Origin: Flavobacteriales bacterium TMED191
GTDB taxonomy: Bacteria; Bacteroidota; Bacteroidia; Flavobacteriales; TMED113
DNA: 58,563 bases
Assembly (NCBI GenBank): GCA_002171975.2
Contig: NHIO02000038.1
Span: 30,406 to 88,968 of the forward strand
Direction: 5' to 3'
Part shown: in pieces, positions 45,117-53,629 of the stretch
How the letters are laid out: each line of letters opens with the position of its first letter
Position numbering within the stretch: the stretch's first letter is position 1
Notes under the pieces: model-generated
Seen by the model: only the letters and a program-made list of their open reading frames with translations
Databases searched by the model: none
What the model was told of the DNA's origin: nothing
Program-made: the position numbers and the translations under genes

Positions 45117-48100
45117 ATGAGACGTTTTATTACAATTATTACTCTTTGCCTATGTAGCTTTATATACAGTCAAGTAGATTATGAAACACAAATTCAACCT
45201 ATTTTTGATGCTAACTGTGTAAGTTGCCACTCTAATGGTGCTGCATACACAGGGGGAATAGAACTTACAAGCTTTGATGAATTAATGGCCGGTGGATATA
45301 CCACAAACAGTACAAATGTTTTATCTGTATTAGATGAATATGTTATTACCGGGTACATGCCTGCATGGGGAGCGGATCCTCTTTCTGATGAAGAAATTAA
45401 TTTAATTAGCTCTTGGATATTTGAAGGGGGAAATCCATCTCTTACAGGTTGTGAAATTGACATCGATAATGATGGAATTTGTGATGAAGAAGATGATTGT
45501 GTTGGGACTTGGGTTGAAGATATTACAACTGGATCCTGTTATGATATAAATGATCAAGCTACCTGTATCTCATATGGGTGCAGCTGGACTAATGAGTACA
45601 CTGGAGTATGGTTATGGGAGGATGTATGTGGTTATCAAGGCGATAGTAATTACACAATTGACAATAGCTATTGCGAAGAACTTTCAGACGGGTGCATCTC
45701 TGATACAGATGAAGATGGAATCTGTGAAGATAACTGCCCAGATGATATGCCTATTTTGGTATTTGATTGTGAGTGTACATTTATAAACCCAAATACATAC
45801 ACAGTTTTTGAGACAACCGTAAATGAAGAATTTTGTGAAATATGGGAAGAATGCTCTTGTGAGTGTATTAATGATGTTAATGAAAATGGAATTTGTGATG
45901 AAGAAGAAACAATAGATTGTCCTTGTATAAACCCTGATTGGATAGACCCTATGGCAATATGTCCTTGGGTAGAAGACCCTGTTACTGGTTGTGATGGCAT
46001 CACATATAGCAATTCATGTTTAGCCCAAGCTGCAGGTGTGACTGCGTGGACAAGTGTATTCGGAACAGATATAGTTGTCTTAGAATGGGATTGTAACAAT
46101 ACAGGATGTGTCGCTGAATTAGATCCAAATTGTCTTTCGATAGACTTATGGGATCCTGTGTGCGGATGTGATGGTGTAACATATGGTAATTCTCAAGATG
46201 CAGAATGCAATAATATATTTGAATATACTCTGGGTGAATGTGGAATAGTTGAAGAAGGTTGTTGGGAAGAGGGAGAATTTTATAGTATAGGTTACGAATT
46301 ATTTATAGATAACTGTACTTATGTTGAATGTGAGGGACCAAATAACTGGTCAGCTTGGATTGAAATAGAAAATTGTGGTGAGGATATAAATTGTACTGAT
46401 GATCCAGATGGCATATTGGTACAATATGGACTTTCGTGTCCTGAACTTTTAACATTTGGTTGTGATACAGATTTATCCTCCGTAATTGATTCAATTGGTT
46501 TTGGTATTAGTATTTATGAAATTTGTCCAGAATCATGTAATACATGTAGCGATGATATTTCGGGTTGCATGGACCCTTCAGCATGTAACTATTCGCCCTC
46601 CGCTACGACTGAAAGTGGCACTTGTTTCTATGAAGGTGATCCAGAGTGTGAAGATTGTGAAACTCAACTAAATTTTATGAACTATGGCGATAATGAATCA
46701 TTCAGCGCAACATATAATGCTCCTCCAGGTTTAATTATAACAATTAATTTTAGTGGATCTACTGAGTCTTGCTGTGACCAAATTTATGTAAACGGTGTTC
46801 AATATAACGGAGAATTAGATGGAGTTCTAGTTGGTGGAGAAACATTAATAGTTGAGTGGACTACAGACAGTAGTGTTAATTCAGCATCTGGATATGGATG
46901 GTCTGCAGAATTACTTTGTGAAGAGCCAATATACGGATGTACACAAAGCTTTGCTGAAAATTATGATCCAAACGCAAATACAAATGATGGCTCCTGTATT
47001 TTAGATTGCACATACCTATTAGATTATCAGTCATATGTTGACAACAACTACGACAACTCCATATCTAACTATTATTGTAATATGTATGTGACAAATGGAA
47101 CTTATACAATTGAACAAGCTATTAGCTTTGGATATAATTGTGACTGTGTAATCTTAGGTTGTACAGACTCTACCGCTATAAATTATAATGAAGGAGCATT
47201 TGTTGATGACTGTTCATGTATATATGAAGATAATTGCTCATCAGTTAGTGTGACTGGAGGAAGTTATCCAACAGAGGTTTCTTGGAATATTGTTGATGAA
47301 AATGGAGACACTGTACTATCTGGAAATGCTCCTGAATGTCAAAATTTCTGCTTTAATGATGGATGCTACACTATTAATATGATTGATTCTTATGGTGATG
47401 GGTGGAATAATGCAGTACTGAGTATCGATGAATATGACTACACATTTACAACTGGATCTAGTGCAATAGCTCCTTTTGGCTATAATGATGATAATTGTAT
47501 TGTTGAGGGTTGCACAAATTCTTTAGCTGATAATTATAATGAAGAGGCGAATTATGATGACGGATCTTGTGAGTATAGTTGTGAATATCTCTTAACATAT
47601 GAATCTTATGTAGATTTAGGCTATGACTATACAACATCAAATTATCTTTGCTTTGACTATGTATCAAACTATGGCTATACTGTAGAATATGTAGAAGATT
47701 CTTTTGGATATAATTGTGATTGTGTGATTACTGGATGCACAGATCCTGAAGCGAATAATTATGATGAAACTGCATTTGTTGATGATTGTTCATGTACATA
47801 CGACAACGAATGTCCTGCCATATCATTTAGCACATCAGATACAAGTTTTGGATGGCAAATTAATAATATGGAAGGTGAAACTGTAGCAGAACATAATTTT
47901 AATGGAATAAATGGAGGAAGTTATTGCGGAAACTATTGCTTTGAAGATGGATGTTATATTATAAATATGACTGCATATTACGGTAATGGATGGTATCAAA
48001 CTTCGCTAAATATTGGTGATGATTCATTTACATTAACATCAGGATATGAAGGTATTTCTACATACTCTTATAATTATGAAATGAGCTGTGAGGTAGGATG

Positions 48101-48812
48101 TACAAATCCAGATGCATCAAACTATAACCCAGAAGCAGTTTTAGATGATGGATCTTGCGCACTATTTGGATGTACAATTACAACTGCATGTAATTATGAT
48201 GAGAATGCAACTGCATTTGATGGTAGCTGTTATTACTGTTTTATGGATGACTGTATCACATATCCAATTGAGGACTATGACTGTGAAGGTAACTGTTATG
48301 ATTTAGATGAAGATGGAGTTTGTGATGACCTTGAAATAAGTGGCTGTATGGATTCTGAAGCATGTAATTATGACCCTAACGCAACTAATGAAGGGGACTG
48401 TCAATATCCAGAACCGTTTTACGATTGTTCCGGTTCATGTCTAAATGATAATGACACAGATCTTATTTGTAATGAAATTGATAATTGTCCTTTAGTTTAC
48501 AATCCAAATCAAGAGGATATTAACAATGATGGAATTGGAGATGCCTGTGATGGAGTGAGTTTGCAAGAAAACAATGATTTTGAATGGACTCTCTATCCAA
48601 ATCCATTAACTAACTATACAAAATTAAAATTTACAAACCCTAATTCAGATAATTTTGACATCAGAATAATTACCTTAACAGGTAAGTTAATCTATTCAAG
48701 CTCTACAAAAAATACTGAATACAGTATTGAAAACAAATTCGTGTCAGGATATTATATAATAGAATTAGAGTCAAATAATAATTTAAAAAGAGATATATTA
48801 ATTGTTGAATAA
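45117..48812 (+). CDS. Cysteine-rich T9SS-exported protein with N-terminal cytochrome c-like domain
   Basis: A 1231-residue secreted protein. After a signal peptide (residues 1-19) comes a small cytochrome c-like domain with CVSCH at 34-38 and a possible axial Met81 in GYMPAWG. Then follow calcium-type acidic repeats (DIDNDGICDEEDD), two Kazal-like segments (DPVCGCDGVTYGNS), eight copies of a Cys-rich unit GC-(T/M)-x3-A-x-NY-x3-A ending in DDGSC or similar, two large duplicated segments with DSYGDGWNN-type motifs, and a thrombospondin type 3 stretch (NPNQEDINNDGIGDACDG). The last ~75 residues, starting LYPNPLTNY and including GKLIYSS and SGYYIIEL, are a type A T9SS sorting domain. Very acidic, suited to cell-surface calcium binding. 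Function unknown. Confidence 0.85.
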   Translation: MRRFITIITLCLCSFIYSQVDYETQIQPIFDANCVSCHSNGAAYTGGIELTSFDELMAGGYTTNSTNVLSVLDEYVITGYMPAWGADPLSDEEINLISSWIFEGGNPSLTGCEIDIDNDGICDEEDDCVGTWVEDITTGSCYDINDQATCISYGCSWTNEYTGVWLWEDVCGYQGDSNYTIDNSYCEELSDGCISDTDEDGICEDNCPDDMPILVFDCECTFINPNTYTVFETTVNEEFCEIWEECSCECINDVNENGICDEEETIDCPCINPDWIDPMAICPWVEDPVTGCDGITYSNSCLAQAAGVTAWTSVFGTDIVVLEWDCNNTGCVAELDPNCLSIDLWDPVCGCDGVTYGNSQDAECNNIFEYTLGECGIVEEGCWEEGEFYSIGYELFIDNCTYVECEGPNNWSAWIEIENCGEDINCTDDPDGILVQYGLSCPELLTFGCDTDLSSVIDSIGFGISIYEICPESCNTCSDDISGCMDPSACNYSPSATTESGTCFYEGDPECEDCETQLNFMNYGDNESFSATYNAPPGLIITINFSGSTESCCDQIYVNGVQYNGELDGVLVGGETLIVEWTTDSSVNSASGYGWSAELLCEEPIYGCTQSFAENYDPNANTNDGSCILDCTYLLDYQSYVDNNYDNSISNYYCNMYVTNGTYTIEQAISFGYNCDCVILGCTDSTAINYNEGAFVDDCSCIYEDNCSSVSVTGGSYPTEVSWNIVDENGDTVLSGNAPECQNFCFNDGCYTINMIDSYGDGWNNAVLSIDEYDYTFTTGSSAIAPFGYNDDNCIVEGCTNSLADNYNEEANYDDGSCEYSCEYLLTYESYVDLGYDYTTSNYLCFDYVSNYGYTVEYVEDSFGYNCDCVITGCTDPEANNYDETAFVDDCSCTYDNECPAISFSTSDTSFGWQINNMEGETVAEHNFNGINGGSYCGNYCFEDGCYIINMTAYYGNGWYQTSLNIGDDSFTLTSGYEGISTYSYNYEMSCEVGCTNPDASNYNPEAVLDDGSCALFGCTITTACNYDENATAFDGSCYYCFMDDCITYPIEDYDCEGNCYDLDEDGVCDDLEISGCMDSEACNYDPNATNEGDCQYPEPFYDCSGSCLNDNDTDLICNEIDNCPLVYNPNQEDINNDGIGDACDGVSLQENNDFEWTLYPNPLTNYTKLKFTNPNSDNFDIRIITLTGKLIYSSSTKNTEYSIENKFVSGYYIIELESNNNLKRDILIVE
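47007..48159 (+). repeat. Tandem duplication of a ~190-residue segment in the T9SS cargo
   Basis: At protein level the segment from about 47007 to 47574 is repeated from about 47580 to 48159: both begin with a YLL-Y-SYVD strand, pass through FGYNCDCVI, AFVDDCSC, NFC/NYC-F-DGCY-INM and end in a Cys-rich DDGSC unit. DNA identity is clearly lower than protein similarity, so the duplication is old. Confidence 0.75.
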
Positions 48813-48819
48813 AGATTAG

Positions 48820-48843
48820 AAAAGAGGAGATTTTTCCTCTTTT
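48820..48843. terminator. Hairpin terminator between convergent genes
   Basis: AAAAGAGGA - GATTTT - TCCTCTTTT is a 9-bp stem 8 bases after the T9SS cargo stop and just past the rsmG stop. It could end transcription from both sides; the T-rich arm on each strand is part of the stem. Confidence 0.65.
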
Positions 48844-48844
48844 C

Positions 48845-49465
48845 CTAATTAAAAAAATGAATAATTTTTTTATTCAAAAAAAATTCTTCCTTAAAAAAAT
48901 CACTGATTAAATATTTAGATACACTGTGATTAAATTTTGCTAGTTCACTAGATAAATCTCCACCCTTGAGACAGATTAATCCATTCTTAATTGAATTATT
49001 ACTTTGAGATGAAATTTTATTTTTTGACCAAAGACTTAATTGATCTAACTTTGCAACTGCACGAGTTACAATAAAATCAAAAGAATCATCAATGTCTTCA
49101 GCTCTTTTATTAAGAACAATAACATTACTTAAATCCAATTCTTGAACAATAGAGCTTAAAACTTTAGTTTTTTTACTAATAGAATCAACAAGGTGAAAAT
49201 TTACATTTGGATGCATAATAGCCAACGGTACTCCCGGAAAGCCCCCTCCAGTTCCTAGATCCATAATTTTTGTACCTGATTTAAAAGAAATTATTTTACA
49301 TATGGAAAGAGAGTGTAAAACATGTTTTTCATAAAAATTATCAAAATCTTTCCTAGATATAAGATTTACTTTATCATTCCATTTAGCATAAATACTTTTC
49401 ATAGAATCAATTTTTCTCTTTTGATTCTCTGTGAGCGTAAAATACTTATATACGATATTATCCAT
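48845..49465 (-). CDS. rsmG: 16S rRNA (guanine527-N7)-methyltransferase
   Basis: Methylates G527 of 16S rRNA with S-adenosylmethionine. The 206-residue protein has the SAM loop IMDLGTGGGFPGVPLAIMHP near residues 70-89, the preceding KWNDKVNLISR and EKHVLHSL, and VTRAVAKLDQL. Length and motif order are typical. Loss-of-function of this enzyme gives low-level streptomycin resistance in other bacteria; the copy here looks intact. Divergent from tgt with a 60-base spacer. Confidence 0.95.
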   Translation of the reverse strand: MDNIVYKYFTLTENQKRKIDSMKSIYAKWNDKVNLISRKDFDNFYEKHVLHSLSICKIISFKSGTKIMDLGTGGGFPGVPLAIMHPNVNFHLVDSISKKTKVLSSIVQELDLSNVIVLNKRAEDIDDSFDFIVTRAVAKLDQLSLWSKNKISSQSNNSIKNGLICLKGGDLSSELAKFNHSVSKYLISDFFKEEFFLNKKIIHFFN

Positions 49466-49525
49466 AACATTAATATTATTATATAATAATAATGATTTTC
49501 TATTATATTTATAAAAACCTATTGC

Positions 49526-50656
49526 ATGAAATTTAATATAACATCAAAAGATGCGCATTCAAAAGCCAGAACCGGACTTATTGAATTACAAAGAGGTAAG
49601 ATTAATACACCTATTTTTATGCCTGTTGGAACACTAGGTACAGTTAGAGGTGTTCATCAACATGAAATTGTTCAGGACATAAAAGCAGAAATCATTCTAG
49701 GTAACACATATCATTTATACTTGAGACCACAAATCGATGTGATCAAAAAAGCAGGTGGTATTCATAAATTTATAAATTATCCACAACCAATTTTAACAGA
49801 TAGCGGAGGCTATCAAGTTTATTCATTGGCTGAAAATAGAAAGATTAGTGAAGAAGGTGTTACTTTTCAATCGCATATTGATGGGAGTTCTCATTTTTTT
49901 ACCCCTGAAAGTGTTATTGATATTCAAAGAATAATTGGCGCAGATATAATTATGGCTTTTGATGAATGCCCCCCCTATCCATGTGAATATAGTTACGTAG
50001 AAAAATCTATGAAATTAACACATAGATGGCTAAAAAGATGTCAACATAGGTTTGAAACAACGAAAGAATTATATGACTATAACCAAACATTGTTACCAAT
50101 AGTTCAAGGTGGAACTTATAAAGATTTAAGAAAAATCTCTGCTCAAACAATTGTTGATTTTGATTTTCCAGCAAATGCAATTGGAGGGCTATCTGTAGGT
50201 GAGCCACATGATGAAATGTATGAAATGACAGATGTAGTTACTGATATACTACCAAAAGAAAAACCACGTTATCTAATGGGAGTTGGAACTCCAGCTAATT
50301 TATTAGAAAATATTGCTTTAGGCATTGATATGTTCGATTGTGTTATGCCAACAAGAAACGCAAGGAACGGACTAATTTATACAATGGAGGGCACAATTAA
50401 TATAAAAAATAGAAAATGGAAAGAAGACTTCTCAGTATTAGATAAAAATGGAACTGCAAGTATAGATCATATCTATAGCAAAGCATACGTTAGACACTTA
50501 ATGGCATCTAAAGAAATACTTGGAAAACAAATCGCTAGTATACATAATTTAGCATTCTACATACAATTGATGAAAATTGCACGAACAAAAATAACAGAGG
50601 GTGTTTTTTACGAATGGAAGAAAAATATTGTCCCAATTTTAGACACAAGACTTTAA
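49526..50656 (+). CDS. tgt: Queuine/preQ1 tRNA-guanine transglycosylase, without zinc cysteines
   Basis: Exchanges guanine 34 of GUN-anticodon tRNAs for preQ1. The 376-residue protein has the catalytic aspartates in LTDSGGYQVYSL and FDCVMPTRNARNG, plus FDECPPYPC, IVQGGTYKDLR and GGLSVGEPHDEM. The usual zinc site CxCxxC...H is missing: the matching stretch reads GTASIDHIYSKAYVRHL with no cysteine and only the His kept. The following LptF/G gene begins at the next base after the stop. Confidence 0.94.
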   Translation: MKFNITSKDAHSKARTGLIELQRGKINTPIFMPVGTLGTVRGVHQHEIVQDIKAEIILGNTYHLYLRPQIDVIKKAGGIHKFINYPQPILTDSGGYQVYSLAENRKISEEGVTFQSHIDGSSHFFTPESVIDIQRIIGADIIMAFDECPPYPCEYSYVEKSMKLTHRWLKRCQHRFETTKELYDYNQTLLPIVQGGTYKDLRKISAQTIVDFDFPANAIGGLSVGEPHDEMYEMTDVVTDILPKEKPRYLMGVGTPANLLENIALGIDMFDCVMPTRNARNGLIYTMEGTINIKNRKWKEDFSVLDKNGTASIDHIYSKAYVRHLMASKEILGKQIASIHNLAFYIQLMKIARTKITEGVFYEWKKNIVPILDTRL

Positions 50657-51730
50657 ATGAAACGATTTGATTATTATATAATAAAGAATTTCTTATATAC
50701 TTTTGGTCTAGCAATTTCTTTAATTCTAGCAATTGCAGTGATATTTGACTTTTCTGAGAAAATTGATAATTTTATTGATCATCAAGCCCCAACAGATCTA
50801 ATTATAAAAGATTATTACTTTAATTTTATCATACATTACGGAGTTGTATTTAGTGGATTAATAACGTTTATTTCCGTTATTTTTTTTACATCTAAATTAA
50901 GTGAAAACAATGAAATTATTGCTTTATACAATAGCAAAATAAGTCCGTTAAGAATCCTTGCACCTTATATGTTAAGTGCTGCATTTATTTTTATACCTAA
51001 TCTGTATTTTCAAAATTCATTTTTACCTAAAAAAAATGAAGCGAGATTAAATTTTGAAAACAAATACATTAAAAACAAAGACATCCTAAGAGAAAAAAAA
51101 CTACATAAAAAATTTGATGACAATAATTTTATTTTTATCAAAAATTATGATGTTAAAAATGAGAAAGGTTATGGGGTTGACATACAGACATATGACCAAA
51201 ATAAATTATTAAAAAAAATTTCTGGAGCAACAATAAAATGGAATAAAGAAAAAAATCTATGGATAATTAACAATTATACAGAAAAAGTACTAAACTCATC
51301 TAGGATTCAAACAAAACTACAGGACGAAATGTTAATTGATTTAAAAATGAACCCGCAAGAACTTTTTCAACAAAACAGATCTATTAAATCAATGAAATAT
51401 GCAGAATTAAGACAATTTATATTAAAAGAAAAAAATAGAGGAAATGAATTTTTACCTATTTACCAAATTGAACAAAATGAAAGATGGTCATATTCATTCT
51501 CAATTTTTATTTTCACATTGTTAGGTTTTCTGGTTTCGAACAAAAAAAATAGAGGGGGTTTAGGATATAAACTAACAACAGGTATTGGAATTTGTTTCCT
51601 ATATATATTTCTAATGAAATTTTCAATTACTTTTACAATTAACAGTGACATTCCTGCATTTTTAACAGTTTGGACACCTAATATTTTGTGTCTTGCATTT
51701 GCTACATTATTTTTTAAAAAATTAACTTAA
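50657..51730 (+). CDS. LPS export permease, LptF/LptG (YjgP/YjgQ) family
   Basis: A 357-residue inner-membrane permease with helices at about 12-32, 55-80, 98-118 before a large periplasmic domain (about 125-270), then three helices near the C-terminus. The opening FDYYIIKNFLYTFGLAISL is typical of the family. With LptB and LptC it extracts LPS from the membrane. Whether it is LptF or LptG cannot be told. Its stop overlaps that of the convergent ispE gene on a TTAA palindrome; tgt-permease adjacency is frequent in Bacteroidota. Confidence 0.9.
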   Translation: MKRFDYYIIKNFLYTFGLAISLILAIAVIFDFSEKIDNFIDHQAPTDLIIKDYYFNFIIHYGVVFSGLITFISVIFFTSKLSENNEIIALYNSKISPLRILAPYMLSAAFIFIPNLYFQNSFLPKKNEARLNFENKYIKNKDILREKKLHKKFDDNNFIFIKNYDVKNEKGYGVDIQTYDQNKLLKKISGATIKWNKEKNLWIINNYTEKVLNSSRIQTKLQDEMLIDLKMNPQELFQQNRSIKSMKYAELRQFILKEKNRGNEFLPIYQIEQNERWSYSFSIFIFTLLGFLVSNKKNRGGLGYKLTTGIGICFLYIFLMKFSITFTINSDIPAFLTVWTPNILCLAFATLFFKKLT

Positions 51731-52530
51731 ATAAAACCTTCCCATTTCCACCCATCAAACAAATGTTTTATAACTGGTTTGGTTTTAAAAATTCCATATA
51801 TAGCAGACCCCGAACCACTCATACTAATATACTCTGCACCTATTTTTTGTAAATAAAGCTTACAATTATGTAAATCTGGACATAAATCAAACGAAACTGT
51901 TTCTAAATCATTTGTTAAAGAACTCCATTTATTATAAAAAATATCACGAGATAAAGGCTTTACGTTTTTTTTGATTTGATATTTTGAAAAAACTTCAGCA
52001 GTAGATAAGTTAGAACTAGGCTTAACTATAACAATATAATAACCATCTAAATTTGTAGAAAGAATAGGTTCTAGATTGTCTCCGACCCCTGTAACGTAAC
52101 AACATTTGTCATACAAAAAGAAAGGACAATCACTACCTAATAATGTAGAATATTTAATTAAATCATTATGATTTAATTTTAAATCAAACATTTTATTTAA
52201 TAAAATTAACATATGGGTAGCATTTGATGAGCCACCACCAAGACCTGACCCATAGGGTATATTTTTATGTAGATGAATCTTGAGAATTGGTAAATTATAA
52301 TCTTGTTTTAAAAGATGATATGCTTTTAAAATTAAATCATCTTGAATATTAGGAAACTTAATACCTGAATATGTTATTTTAGTAATAGGTAAATTGTCTC
52401 CTAAATTAACCTCTAACACATCACAAAGAGGGATAGCATAAAAAAAAGAATTTAGATTATGAAATCCATCATTTCTTTTTGATAAAATCTTGAGGCCAAT
52501 ATTAATTTTTGCATTAGGATAACATATCAT
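51727..52530 (-). CDS. ispE: 4-diphosphocytidyl-2-C-methyl-D-erythritol kinase
   Basis: GHMP kinase of the non-mevalonate isoprenoid route. The 267-residue protein begins PNAKINIGLKILSKRNDGFH, with the catalytic Lys/Asp region, has the ATP loop PYGSGLGGGSSNAT near residue 89, DCPFFLYD, and the C-terminal ISMSGSGSAIYG. All three GHMP motifs are intact. Transcribed alone; divergent from accA across a 60-base spacer. Confidence 0.95.
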   Translation of the reverse strand: MICYPNAKINIGLKILSKRNDGFHNLNSFFYAIPLCDVLEVNLGDNLPITKITYSGIKFPNIQDDLILKAYHLLKQDYNLPILKIHLHKNIPYGSGLGGGSSNATHMLILLNKMFDLKLNHNDLIKYSTLLGSDCPFFLYDKCCYVTGVGDNLEPILSTNLDGYYIVIVKPSSNLSTAEVFSKYQIKKNVKPLSRDIFYNKWSSLTNDLETVSFDLCPDLHNCKLYLQKIGAEYISMSGSGSAIYGIFKTKPVIKHLFDGWKWEGFI

Positions 52531-52587
52531 TTTATAATCTTATTAAAATTATGAACAATTAATTTATTAATATTTTTAGTTAAAATA

Positions 52588-52595
52588 TATATTTG
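52588..52595 (+). promoter_or_regulatory. Candidate -7 box of accA (TATATTTG)
   Basis: TATATTTG ends 24 bases before the accA ATG. It covers a potential upstream in-frame TTG, so that codon is unlikely to be the start. Confidence 0.45.
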
Positions 52596-52619
52596 CATGA
52601 TATATATTTATATAATACT

Positions 52620-53573
52620 ATGGAATACTTAGATTTTGAATTACCAATAAAAGAATTAATAAATGAATTAGAGAAAACAATTGAAATTGGTAAAAACACG
52701 AACTCAAATGCTATTGATTTAATTAAAGAATTAAAAGCGAAAATTAAAATCAAAAAAAAAGAAATCTACTCAAATTTGTCTCCATGGCAAATAGTACAAT
52801 TGTCACGCCACCCAAATAGACCTTATACATTAGACTATATTGAAAATTTGACGAGAGGAAACTTCATTGAGCTACATGGTGACAGAAACTTTAAAGACGA
52901 TAAAGCAATGGTAGGTGGATGGGGTAAAATTGGAAATCAAACATTCATGATTTTAGGACAACAGAAAGGAAAAAATACTAAAACAAGAAAATATAGAAAT
53001 TTTGGAATGGCTAATCCTGAAGGTTACCGTAAAGCTTTAAGACTAATGAAAATGGCTGAAAAATTTAGTAAACCCGTGATTACCTTAATTGATACGCCTG
53101 GTGCATACCCTGGGGTAGAAGCTGAAGCTAGAGGACAAGGTGAAGCAATTGCAAGAAATATTTATGACATGATAGAGTTAAAAGTACCTATTATATCATT
53201 TATTATTGGAGAAGGAGCTTCTGGAGGGGCACTTGGAATTGGGGTTGCTGATAAAATATTTATGTTAGAAAACACATGGTACTCAGTAATTTCTCCAGAA
53301 AGCTGTTCTTCAATTTTATGGAGAAACTGGGATAATAAAGAACTAGCTGCTGAATCTCTAAAACTTACGCCAAAAAATATGTTAAAAAATAAATTAATTG
53401 ACGGTATAATAAAAGAGCCAATGGGTGGAGCGCACCATCATCCTGAGAAAGTTTATGAGAAAGTTTATGATTGCATAAATAATAATACTAAATCCTTAAT
53501 TAAAACCCGTCCCGAAAAATTAATAAAAGATAGAATTAAGAAATTTTCAAAAATGGGAATATATAGTGGGTAA
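52620..53573 (+). CDS. accA: Acetyl-CoA carboxylase carboxyltransferase subunit alpha
   Basis: Half of the carboxyltransferase that forms malonyl-CoA for fatty acid synthesis. The 317-residue protein starts [13 protein letters not shown], as Bacteroidota homologues do, and carries [46 protein letters not shown] and [15 protein letters not shown], the crotonase-fold oxyanion region. The start is fixed by homology and by the promoter box at 52588. accD and the biotin carboxylase genes are elsewhere. Confidence 0.96.
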   Translation: MEYLDFELPIKELINELEKTIEIGKNTNSNAIDLIKELKAKIKIKKKEIYSNLSPWQIVQLSRHPNRPYTLDYIENLTRGNFIELHGDRNFKDDKAMVGGWGKIGNQTFMILGQQKGKNTKTRKYRNFGMANPEGYRKALRLMKMAEKFSKPVITLIDTPGAYPGVEAEARGQGEAIARNIYDMIELKVPIISFIIGEGASGGALGIGVADKIFMLENTWYSVISPESCSSILWRNWDNKELAAESLKLTPKNMLKNKLIDGIIKEPMGGAHHHPEKVYEKVYDCINNNTKSLIKTRPEKLIKDRIKKFSKMGIYSG

Positions 53574-53590
53574 AATATCCCTTATTCATT

Positions 53591-53598
53591 TATATTTG
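53591..53598 (+). promoter_or_regulatory. Candidate -7 box of dnaB (TATATTTG)
   Basis: TATATTTG lies 32 bases before the dnaB start in the 56-base spacer after accA and fits TAnnTTTG; no -33 element is clear. Confidence 0.4.
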
Positions 53599-53629
53599 AT
53601 ATAATATATCATCGTAAATATATCACAAC

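Noticed and set aside
45668-46099. 143-codon open frame on the minus strand rich in Ser, Gln and His
   Set aside because: Antisense shadow of the cysteine-rich T9SS cargo; composition reflects the reverse complement of Cys, Asp and Glu codons.
46486-46671. Second plus-strand frame inside the T9SS cargo that might suggest a frameshift
   Set aside because: The main frame continues without a break with repeats intact, so this frame is not coding.
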